Part shown: positions 9,940 to 19,547 of the stretch, piece by piece
How positions within the stretch are numbered: position 1 is the stretch's first letter
Layout of the letters: each line of letters opens with the position of its first letter
Source: DASCOT01 sp965197275
GTDB taxonomy: Bacteria > Acidobacteriota > UBA890 > WLXD01
NCBI GenBank assembly: GCA_965197275.1
Contig: CBDAMQ010000033.1
Span: 434,001 to 498,000 of the forward strand
Direction: 5' to 3'
DNA: 64,000 nucleotides
Notes under the pieces: model-generated
Databases searched by the model: none
Told to the model about the DNA's origin: nothing
The model's input: only the letters and a program-made list of their open reading frames with translations
Program-made: the position numbers and the translations under genes

Positions 9940-9958
9940 TTCTTGACAGAGTCCAGAA
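9940..9958 (+). promoter_or_regulatory. Fur-type operator and -35 box of furA
   Basis: TTCTTGAC-AGA-GTCCAGAA is an 8-3-8 inverted repeat with one mismatch, 19 bp in all, the size of a Fur/PerR box. It contains a perfect -35 hexamer TTGACA at 9943-9948. A weak -10 (CATGCT, 9966-9971) at 17-bp spacing would place transcription start at about the A of the furA ATG (9978), implying a leaderless mRNA. Autorepression by FurA through this site is inferred by analogy with actinobacterial furA-katG promoters. Confidence 0.65.
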
Positions 9959-9977
9959 TTGGGCACATGCTGAAGTC

Positions 9978-10415
9978 ATGACGGTCAACCGAGCCGATCT
10001 GCTTCGCGAACACGGTGTCCAGGTAACGGCCCAGCGCCTCGCCGTTCTGCGGGCGGTGTCGGTTCAACCGCACGGCACCGCACACGAAGTCGCCGAGGTC
10101 GTGCGGGCCGAAATCGGTGTCATCTCGCGCCAGGCGGTGTACGACGCCCTCGGGATGCTGGCTGACGAGGGCCTCATCCGGCGCATTCAGCCCGCCGGGT
10201 CACCGGCCCGCTACGAGGATAGGGTCGGTGACAACCACCACCATCTCATCTGCCGCACTTGCGGCCGGATGGTCGACGTCGACTGCGCGGTTGGCGCCAC
10301 CCCCTGCTTGACTGCCGCTGACGACTCGGGCTACGAGATCGAGGAAGCCGAGGTGGTGTATTGGGGCCGCTGTCCCGAGTGTATCGAAGAACCCCCGGTT
10401 CCGGTCGCGGGCTGA
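9978..10415 (+). CDS. furA: Fur-family redox regulator FurA
   Basis: 145 residues. A winged-helix DNA-binding domain (about 1-85, with RQAVYDALGMLADEGLIRRI as recognition region) is followed by the Fur dimerisation/metal domain with GDNHHHLICRTCG and a second Cys pair in GRCPEC. The stretch DVDCAVGATPCLTA closely follows catalase-associated FurA of mycobacteria and streptomycetes rather than classical iron Fur. No Shine-Dalgarno is seen before the ATG, consistent with a leaderless transcript. It lies 117 bases upstream of katG on the same strand, the standard furA-katG order, so it likely represses katG and itself until peroxide oxidises the protein. Confidence 0.9.
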   Translation: MTVNRADLLREHGVQVTAQRLAVLRAVSVQPHGTAHEVAEVVRAEIGVISRQAVYDALGMLADEGLIRRIQPAGSPARYEDRVGDNHHHLICRTCGRMVDVDCAVGATPCLTAADDSGYEIEEAEVVYWGRCPECIEEPPVPVAG

Positions 10416-10532
10416 AGTGGAGACTGGCCTCGCGCTTCGCATACTGTGCGAGAGCGATGGCAGCGACATCAACAGAGCAGCAGGTCGATCTCGGAGCAAC
10501 CAACAATCAAGATCGAACACCAGGAGGACCAC

Positions 10533-12725
<2,193 letters not shown>

Positions 12726-12823
12726 TTACTAGCCCGGTTCGATACCATCCCGACGTAGGTGACGCCGGTCAAACGGGGCATCGGAAGTCGTCCAGCCCGG
12801 CATGTGGCGGAGCGAACGGCAAG

Positions 12824-14725
12824 ATGAGCCCTGACTGGAAGCAGAGACGCGCCTTGAGGCTCGGTCTGCCTCTGGCAGTGGTGCTCTCAGCCGCATGGGC
12901 ATTGCTGGACGCACGCCTGGGGATGCAGACCGGGCTGCGCTACGACGTCTACCTGCCCGGCGCCGATCTCGACGATGTGTCCGCAGCGTCCGGCACCGTC
13001 GCGTTGCCCGCGCTCGACGGGCCGGGGGTCGACGAGCTTGATGCCAACAAGCTCACTCGCGGAATGGGTCGGCGCACGATTCGCTGGAGCGGGCTTTGGT
13101 ACGTGCCGACGTCGGGTGCCTACGAGATCTTCGTGGCCGCCACCGGGCGGCTCAGCGTGCGGATCGACGGTGAGCGCGTGGCTCGGAATCGGGGCACCTG
13201 GGGCGCGCCCACCTCCGGCACGGTCGAGCTGGACCAGGGATTCCACCGCTTGCTGGTGACCCTCAGACGCACGGACGATCGGCCTCAGATGGCCGTTCAC
13301 TGGGCCCTCGAAGGCGGTGCCCCGCGCCCGTTCGACTGGCATCGCTTATTCCCCCTGGCCTCGGACCTGGATCGACACGCACGTTTTCTGCGCTTGCTCA
13401 CGTTGCGGCGCGTGACCTTGGCCTTCTGGGCGATGACCTTCGTGCTCATCGGGGCATCGATCGTGCCCGTGGCCTTCAGCAGGGCGCGCTATCTCGGTGC
13501 GCTGCTGCGGAACCGATTGCGGGAAGCCTCCGACGTGCTCACGGTCGTCGGCGCCGCCGGCTGCGGCGTGCTGGTGATGACGACTTTCTTTCAGCACGAG
13601 ATGCGCACGCTGTTTCCACGACGATGGGTGGATTTCGTCAACCTCCTCGGAGAGGGCAACCTCGCGGCGTGGTGGTCGGGAGCTCTGCTCCTGCTCGCGG
13701 CCTTCTATGCGGTCGCGGCCGCGACGGCGAAGGAAGCGTTTGCCGACCGTTCTCCGTGCGGCACCCCGCCGGCGGAGCTTCGCCCGAGTACGAGGCTCGG
13801 GTGGAGCTGCGTTGCAGTGGTCCTCACCATTCTCTCTGCCGATGAGATCGGATCACTGCACGAGTCGATGGATCAGCTCATCGGCTGGGGCACGTGGTGG
13901 TCCCTGTTGCCGTTCGCCCTGTTGCTGCTTGGCCTGGCGACGCTCGGCCTCTACGGACTCTGGGTCAGTGCGTCGCTGCGGGGGACCGCCATGGCGCTGA
14001 TCGCGGGCTTCGCGGTGCTTGCGACGATTCCGCCACTGCTGGAGGTAACCGAGCACGCGGTCTACTGGGGCATCGGGTCGCGCTGGTCGGATGCCGGTAA
14101 CGTGCGGGCAGCCGCTGAGGAAGCTGCGGAGCTCGGCGGCACGCTCATCCTCCTGCACGCCTGCGCGTGGGGTCGAATCTGCATGCACGGGAGCCGGCGG
14201 ACTTTCTGGAAGCGAGACTTCGGGCCGGCGCCCGTGGTGCTCCGGCGTCCCTTCCTGCTGGCGGGGGTTCCGTTGGCAGGCCTCGTCGCTCTGCTTCCCC
14301 GACTTCTTCCGGCCGAAATGACCCCCGCCGCCTGGTCCGCCATGGCGGTCTTCTTCCTGGCGGCAATCATCGCTATCGGCCGTGTCACGGAGGACGAGGC
14401 TAGTCGGGCGCTTGCTGCTGCGGCGTTGGTCGGTTCGATCTCGGGAATATCGCTGGCGCCGCACGGAGCGGCGTGGCTCGGTGTGTCGATACTTCTGGCC
14501 GTCACGTGGTTGCACGTTCGACGCCACCGCCGCGATGCGGCGGGATGGTGGTGGCCTTCCTGCGTACTCGCGCTGGGGCTTTTCGTCGTGCTCGGTCAGC
14601 CAGCTGAGCGCAGCGCTCCGGCGGTCCTCGTGCCGCTGGGTCTGAGCCTCCTGACGTTGGCTCTGACTGCCGCTCCGCGAACCACCGCCTTGAAGGCTGA
14701 CTCGGTGCCAAAGCGCCGCGACTGA
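12824..14725 (+). CDS. Polytopic membrane protein with extracytoplasmic PA14-like domain
   Basis: 633 residues. A first hydrophobic segment (about residues 10-27) is followed by about 160 soluble residues that read like a PA14/GLEYA-type beta domain: RWSGLWYVPTSGAYEIFVAA, then VRIDGERV and ELDQGFHRLLVTLRR. After residue about 190 there are some 10-12 hydrophobic helices with short basic loops. PA14 domains usually bind carbohydrate, so sugar sensing or binding at the cell surface is an inference. I do not recognise the membrane half. It is about 100 bases downstream of katG on the same strand, with GAACGGCAAG before the ATG, and could be read as a separate unit. Confidence 0.75.
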   Translation: MSPDWKQRRALRLGLPLAVVLSAAWALLDARLGMQTGLRYDVYLPGADLDDVSAASGTVALPALDGPGVDELDANKLTRGMGRRTIRWSGLWYVPTSGAYEIFVAATGRLSVRIDGERVARNRGTWGAPTSGTVELDQGFHRLLVTLRRTDDRPQMAVHWALEGGAPRPFDWHRLFPLASDLDRHARFLRLLTLRRVTLAFWAMTFVLIGASIVPVAFSRARYLGALLRNRLREASDVLTVVGAAGCGVLVMTTFFQHEMRTLFPRRWVDFVNLLGEGNLAAWWSGALLLLAAFYAVAAATAKEAFADRSPCGTPPAELRPSTRLGWSCVAVVLTILSADEIGSLHESMDQLIGWGTWWSLLPFALLLLGLATLGLYGLWVSASLRGTAMALIAGFAVLATIPPLLEVTEHAVYWGIGSRWSDAGNVRAAAEEAAELGGTLILLHACAWGRICMHGSRRTFWKRDFGPAPVVLRRPFLLAGVPLAGLVALLPRLLPAEMTPAAWSAMAVFFLAAIIAIGRVTEDEASRALAAAALVGSISGISLAPHGAAWLGVSILLAVTWLHVRRHRRDAAGWWWPSCVLALGLFVVLGQPAERSAPAVLVPLGLSLLTLALTAAPRTTALKADSVPKRRD

Positions 14726-14908
14726 GCGCGGGTGGGACATGGCCGCCTTCTCGTCTCATCTTGTCAGCACCGAGTTGCTGAGATAAGAGTTGGTACGTAT
14801 TGCGGGGTCAGGTCAATCTTGGAAATCGCGGTTAGGAACAAATGAGTCGCGAAGAGCCATCAATACGATCGGTGATTAGGCCTCAGATCTGAACGGTGGA
14901 CCCGAGAC

Positions 14909-15721
14909 ATGCGTCAAGACGCATTCAGGTTGGCTTCAACAACGCTCAGGCCCCGGTGGCGATTGGGCGCTGTCTTGCGGTTGGCGAGCGCTCCCGCCCT
15001 TGCCGCTCTAGTCGCCGTCTCGGCAAGTGCTGCCGACCAAGCCGACACCCCACAGATTGGCCTCAGCGTCGAACGCGAGGTCTGCACGTGGCAGAGCGAT
15101 GGAAAGAGGCTTGGCTGCGCCCCGGAATCGGAGGTGGACATGAAGCCACCGGCCATGGGCATGCTGATATACGAGCTCAATCGGTTCCCGAGCTCAGAGC
15201 CGACCGCCGAGCAGCAAAGGGCTGCCGATGAGCTGCTGGCAACGACTGTTACCAGTGCCCGAGCGCATGGCTGGCTGGACTTTCAGCAGGCCATAGCGGA
15301 CGGCTTTGAGCCCATGCCGGGGGATCGCTCGCACTACATGAACACGACCTTCATCAACGATGAGCAGGTCCTTGATCCGCAGCGCCCTGAGTTTCTGATG
15401 TATTCCGGTGAAGAGCTGGGCAAGAAACTGCTCGCCTTCATGTTCATTGTGAACAGCCCGGAGGATGAGGGACCGCAGATAGGCGGCCCGCTAACACGCT
15501 GGCACTTCCATACCTGGTCACGGGTGCGGTGCTTCGAGAATGGCAGGGCCACACACGTTCCAGCCCGCGCCGATGGGACGTGCGCTATCGGCACCCCTTC
15601 GTCCCGCGGGCCGCAGATGATGCACGTCTGGCTTCTGGATCATCCAGGCGGTCGCTTCGCGAGCAGAATGGGCATGCGCAGAGACGTCATGCGGAAGCTC
15701 CTCGCCGATCGGGGCTACTGA
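14909..15721 (+). CDS. Secreted protein of unknown function with conserved-looking His motifs
   Basis: 270 residues. A signal peptide covers about residues 1-42 (ending ASAADQA). The mature part has RSHYMNTTF, LTRWHFHTWSRVRC and PQMMHVWLLDHPGG, three His-containing segments that could form a metal site, and paired Cys residues (CTWQ, GCAPE, RCFEN, TCAIG) fitting disulfides in an exported protein. I do not recognise a named family. It stands alone between the membrane protein and a convergent serine hydrolase (stop codons 7 bases apart). Confidence 0.7.
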   Translation: MRQDAFRLASTTLRPRWRLGAVLRLASAPALAALVAVSASAADQADTPQIGLSVEREVCTWQSDGKRLGCAPESEVDMKPPAMGMLIYELNRFPSSEPTAEQQRAADELLATTVTSARAHGWLDFQQAIADGFEPMPGDRSHYMNTTFINDEQVLDPQRPEFLMYSGEELGKKLLAFMFIVNSPEDEGPQIGGPLTRWHFHTWSRVRCFENGRATHVPARADGTCAIGTPSSRGPQMMHVWLLDHPGGRFASRMGMRRDVMRKLLADRGY

Positions 15722-15728
15722 GAGCGAG

Positions 15729-17018
15729 CTATCGCGGGGCAGCCGTGTTGGCCCGGGCGAATGTGTTCGCGAGCACACGCGGCAGCGACGCGGCGCGAAC
15801 GAACGGACGCACGCCCGCGCCGAGTTCCCGTTCAGTTGCCAGGCTCTCAGCAAACGAGACGTTGGCAGTGGCCGCGATGACGATCCCGTGCTCGGGAAGT
15901 ATCACCAACGAGGTCGTTCCGCCGACCGAGCTGCCTTCGTGGCCAAACGCCGTCGTCGGTTCGGATCCCGGCCCGATCGAGATCTCGCGCACGAACCAGC
16001 CGAGCCCGTATCCGGTCGATTCCCCGGACCCGAGCTCGAGCGGGGTCCGAAGCATCCCGAGCGTCTCGGCGCGCAACAAGCGTCCTTCGAGCATCGCGAG
16101 ACCGAACCGCACGATGTCGGTCGGGGTCGACAGGAGGGCGCCCGCTCCTTGGATGCAGGTGTTCTCAGCGCCCTTTCGTATGGCGCTCTCGACGCCGAAG
16201 CTCGGATCACGAGCCGCAGTCGGCCAATAGAAGCTCGTGCGGTCGGCAACGGGCGCGGGGTCATCGAGGATGGTGTCTCGCATCTGAAGCGGGTCGAGGA
16301 CCTCGCGTTGCAGGAAGTCGAGAAACGGCTCTTCGGCGACGGCTTCGACGACCGCGCCTACGAGCGTCCAGCCGTAGGGTGAGTACCGGTACCGTGTACC
16401 GGGCTCGAAGAGGAGCGGATCATCGGCGAATAGCGGCAGCCCGTCGAGTGAGGTGTCGCAGTGGCGCCGCATATACATCAACTCCTCGTCGTCGCTGTAC
16501 TGGCGCACACCAGCGATGTGTCCCATCAGCTGGCGCGTGGTGACGGGCCGCTCCTTTTCGGGAAAGCTCGGCACGTAGTTTCGCACCGGCGCGTCGAGAT
16601 CGATCAGCCCGCGCTCGTGCAGCAGTCCGACGGCCGTGGCGGTCATCGGCATGGCGACGCTCCCGATGCGGAAACGGGTCATCGGCGTCACCGGTCGCCG
16701 CTCGTCGATATCCGCCCAGCCGAAGCCCTCGGCCCAGACGACCTCTCCCGCCACCCCCACGGCGAGTGACAGGCCGGGCAGGTTCCCCTCGACCATTAGT
16801 TCGCGAACGAGAGGGCGCACCCACTCGACCGCGTCGATATACATCGGGTCGGGTGGCTCGTCGATGTGCGACAGAACCGACGAAGGGTCGTCGCCGTGGG
16901 CGATCGTGCAGGCGGCGAGGAGAGGTGCGGCCAGCAGGAGAAACGTGGCTGACGGAAGCGAATGGGACCGGCCGTGGCGAGTCGTCGAGTTGTTTATGCA
17001 AGGAACTTTGCCATTCAA
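15729..17018 (-). CDS. Serine hydrolase lipoprotein, beta-lactamase (class C-like) family
   Basis: A lipoprotein signal ending LLLAAPLLAAC is followed by a class C beta-lactamase/DD-peptidase-like fold. The catalytic SxxK appears as GSVAMPM, that is Ser without the usual Lys at +3, and the Tyr motif as YSPYGW; HEGSSVGG is the third motif. In active family members SxxK is normally kept, so activity is uncertain. The start is also problematic: the best lipoprotein start corresponds to ATA at 16997, while the first upstream in-frame start codon is TTG at 17018, used here. The equivalent codon is ATG in a related leader at 20968. The frame stays open to 17444, but that upstream part overlaps the next gene and looks non-coding. 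Confidence 0.75.
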   Translation of the reverse strand: MNGKVPCINNSTTRHGRSHSLPSATFLLLAAPLLAACTIAHGDDPSSVLSHIDEPPDPMYIDAVEWVRPLVRELMVEGNLPGLSLAVGVAGEVVWAEGFGWADIDERRPVTPMTRFRIGSVAMPMTATAVGLLHERGLIDLDAPVRNYVPSFPEKERPVTTRQLMGHIAGVRQYSDDEELMYMRRHCDTSLDGLPLFADDPLLFEPGTRYRYSPYGWTLVGAVVEAVAEEPFLDFLQREVLDPLQMRDTILDDPAPVADRTSFYWPTAARDPSFGVESAIRKGAENTCIQGAGALLSTPTDIVRFGLAMLEGRLLRAETLGMLRTPLELGSGESTGYGLGWFVREISIGPGSEPTTAFGHEGSSVGGTTSLVILPEHGIVIAATANVSFAESLATERELGAGVRPFVRAASLPRVLANTFARANTAAPR

Positions 17019-17033
17019 AGTAACTGGCGTCAA
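17005..17033 (-). promoter_or_regulatory. Palindromic promoter/operator of the serine hydrolase gene
   Basis: On the minus strand a TTGACG -35-like hexamer (17028-17033) is followed by ACTTTG-AATGG-CAAAGT (17021-17005), a perfect 6-5-6 inverted repeat. The right half-site sits where a -10 box is expected, 17 bases after the hexamer, and the ATA/ATG position is 30 bases after the hexamer. A second copy with the same geometry lies at 20976-21004. The arrangement suits a dimeric repressor blocking a leaderless promoter; the regulator is not identified. Confidence 0.5.
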
Positions 17034-17095
17034 GCAGAATCTCCCCGTATGCGTTGCAGGCAACTTCCAAGGCACCGACGTGACGGCTCGCCCGG

Positions 17096-19342
17096 CTAGT
17101 GGCCTTCCACCACGCGCAGCGGCATCAGCCGGACCGCCCGGCCATCGGCGGCCGTATCGGCCACGTACAACTCGACCGTGTACTCGCCGGGGTCGAGATA
17201 CGGCAGCGGCAGAACGCCGCTGTGTACGCTCAGACCCACGGGCCGCAATCCGTGGACCGGGATATCGGCGATGGTGCTCAATGTGGCGGGATGGAAGATC
17301 GCGGCAGAAACGTAGGGGCTCGTCGCGCCCCTGATCTGAATGCTCGCGGAGATCTGGATACCCGCGGAAACGCTCTCGTCCAACAGGGGTGTGAACCCGG
17401 CATCGGCGTCTACTACGCCGAGCATCGGATCCGCCATTGTCCACCCGTCGCTGGACGGAACCCGCAACTCCAGCCTCGACGTTCCGAATCGGTCACCGCC
17501 GTCTTCAGCGATCAGCAGCCGGATATCGTAGGTTCCCGGCTCGACCGACCACTCCGTCGTGTAGCGGAAGTGTCGGAAGGCAGCATCGGGTGCGAACTCC
17601 GCCAGGTCGGCGCGTGGCAGAACGACGGTGTGAGTCTCGCCGCTGATCTCGCCCGCGTCATTCACCGCGAGGGCATGCACGCGGAAGTACGGGATGCCCA
17701 GCACGTCGATCAGCTCCTCGGGGATATCCTCGGCGGGGTCGACTCCCGCGAACGCGGGCGCCCAGCTACCGGTGATCGTCTCTGCGGGCCGCGGCAACGC
17801 GGCAACCAGTAGAATCTTGGGCGAGCCGTCGGGCTCAAAACGGTGGAACGCGGCGGTGGGTACCGGGCGTCCCATAACCGAGCCTGGCAGCGCCAAGGCG
17901 GCGGCCACCTTGCGAGCCCTGAGCGCCGCATCCGGTAGCTCTCGATAGCCTGGCCGGGCTCGCACCTTCGCCTCCGGGTAGCTCACCTGCACCTCGATCT
18001 CGTGGTATCCGCCATCCTCGTGTGGTGCCGGTGGCTCATAGAAGATCAGGTAGAACTGCGTCGAGTCGTTGTACTGCTCCTCGAACGCTCGGTCGAGATC
18101 GCTCCAGCCGATGAAGGACCGGCCGCCGGTGTTGGCAGCTATGTCCACGAGCGGTACGGTGAGATCGCGATAGGCCTGCCGCACGTGGCTTCGTAGTGCC
18201 GTGGACACCACGCCAGTGCCGATGGCGGCGCTGGTGCTGAGGTTGTTGAGCTCCGAGAGCGGGCGCGGATCGACCGTGTAGATGCTCACGTTGCCGGTGT
18301 TCGCCGTTTGGTACACCTCCTCCATCAAGTCGAGGACGCGCTGGCTCAGTCCCGACCTTTCCAGGGTCGAAGCCCCCGTTGGAGCGTTGACCGCCTCACG
18401 CACCGCTATCGAGAAAGCCGAGTAGGGTCCCCCGTCGGTGATCATCGCACCGGAGGAGATCCACACCAGGGCAGTGCGACCTTCCATTGCCGACAGGGCG
18501 TTGATGAAGTGAAGAAGAGTCCGAAGTGTCTGCTCGGCGCGCCGGCGCTCGTGCGCCCCATCTATCCTGGCCTTTCGCTCGAGGTGGTCGAGAATCTGGA
18601 GCAACATGACCGGGACGAAATCGTTGGAACGCCGCGACGATGGCGATTCCTGCGCGTCGAGCGCCAGCTGCATGATTGGCTGATACTCCTGCTCCATGCG
18701 GCTGAAGACAGATGTGCTCTGCCCGGCCGTGGCTACCGACGACGCCGCATCGCGAAGCACTTCACGATCAGTCGTCAACGGGGCCATCTCCTGAACAGTG
18801 CCCGTGTTGTCGATCATGAACACGCTGCGCGGCACCTCCAGGTCACCCTCCCCTTCGAAGAGACTCTCGAGAGAGTCGGCTAGCCGCGGTTTGTTCCTTC
18901 GATCCAGACTCGGCAAGTCGACCAGGTACACCACAGCCCCGAGACTTGCAGGGCTACGCCGGATGGGTGCAGGCTCCGCCGGCACTTCCTCGCGCGCCGT
19001 GACTGTTTCGTCGTGAGAGGCCACGTTGGTGACCTCTGCTCTTGTCAGGCTGACGTACTGGACGTTCAAGATCTCCTGCTCGACCCCATCCTCGAAGACC
19101 CGGAAGTCGTCCGCCTTCAAGTCGTCGAGGAAGTTGCCGTCCTGGTCGGCAACGATGGCGTCGACACGCACGCGCCTGACGGCGGAGCGAAACATCGGCG
19201 TCTGTGCCGGCAGCGCCTCCTGAGCCAGCATCACGGAAGACGCCGCACTCCAGCTCGCGCTGACACTCGCTACGGGTAGCCCGGTGACGATCAACGCCAG
19301 GACGAGACCGAAGGACCGAATTGCGTGCTCACGCTGTTTCAC
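17096..19342 (-). CDS. VWFA-related acidobacterial domain protein, copy 1
   Basis: About 748 residues. A signal peptide precedes FRSAVRRVRVDAIVADQDG and LKADDFRVFEDGVEQE, the typical start of the acidobacterial VWFA-related domain (TIGR03436 type). The VWA core runs about 130-400; its MIDAS position reads VDLPSLD, a departure from DxSxS. A long beta-rich C-terminal part follows. The start is taken at GTG 19342, aligned with the TTG start of the paralogue at 42636-44906; TTG 19345 is an alternative. GGGAG lies just upstream. Protein and DNA are very similar to copy 2, including the 5' leader, so this is a segmental duplicate. Function unknown; these proteins are exported and presumably bind partners. 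Confidence 0.88.
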   Translation of the reverse strand: MKQREHAIRSFGLVLALIVTGLPVASVSASWSAASSVMLAQEALPAQTPMFRSAVRRVRVDAIVADQDGNFLDDLKADDFRVFEDGVEQEILNVQYVSLTRAEVTNVASHDETVTAREEVPAEPAPIRRSPASLGAVVYLVDLPSLDRRNKPRLADSLESLFEGEGDLEVPRSVFMIDNTGTVQEMAPLTTDREVLRDAASSVATAGQSTSVFSRMEQEYQPIMQLALDAQESPSSRRSNDFVPVMLLQILDHLERKARIDGAHERRRAEQTLRTLLHFINALSAMEGRTALVWISSGAMITDGGPYSAFSIAVREAVNAPTGASTLERSGLSQRVLDLMEEVYQTANTGNVSIYTVDPRPLSELNNLSTSAAIGTGVVSTALRSHVRQAYRDLTVPLVDIAANTGGRSFIGWSDLDRAFEEQYNDSTQFYLIFYEPPAPHEDGGYHEIEVQVSYPEAKVRARPGYRELPDAALRARKVAAALALPGSVMGRPVPTAAFHRFEPDGSPKILLVAALPRPAETITGSWAPAFAGVDPAEDIPEELIDVLGIPYFRVHALAVNDAGEISGETHTVVLPRADLAEFAPDAAFRHFRYTTEWSVEPGTYDIRLLIAEDGGDRFGTSRLELRVPSSDGWTMADPMLGVVDADAGFTPLLDESVSAGIQISASIQIRGATSPYVSAAIFHPATLSTIADIPVHGLRPVGLSVHSGVLPLPYLDPGEYTVELYVADTAADGRAVRLMPLRVVEGH

Positions 19343-19422
19343 CAAAGATCTCCCGCGCCCGAGGGCACTTCACACCCACCGCAAGCCTACCTGCTGGCGG
19401 CGCCGGTTCAACTCCCAGGCCG

Positions 19423-19506
19423 AGTTTCGAAATTCTGCGGGCCGCGACGCTACACGGCGCAGAGGCGATCGGCTATGCCCAGAATCTGGGAAGTATCGAG
19501 GTGGGA
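19423..19506 (+). pseudogene. Remnant of an amidohydrolase C-terminus
   Basis: Twenty-eight codons read SFEILRAATLHGAEA then IGYAQNLGSIEVG, which is the C-terminal signature of metal-dependent amidohydrolases (normally followed by KLADLVVL). The frame runs into a stop soon after and has no credible beginning. It starts exactly where homology between the two VWFA leaders ends, so it marks a recombination boundary. Confidence 0.6.
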
Positions 19507-19547
19507 AGACGCCGCTCCTGAACGCCCGGGCGGAACTCAGGATGGGC

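Noticed and set aside
17021..17444. 142-codon upstream extension of the serine hydrolase frame
   Set aside because: It overlaps the end of the VWFA gene in another frame, is Arg-rich shadow sequence, and precedes the lipoprotein signal.
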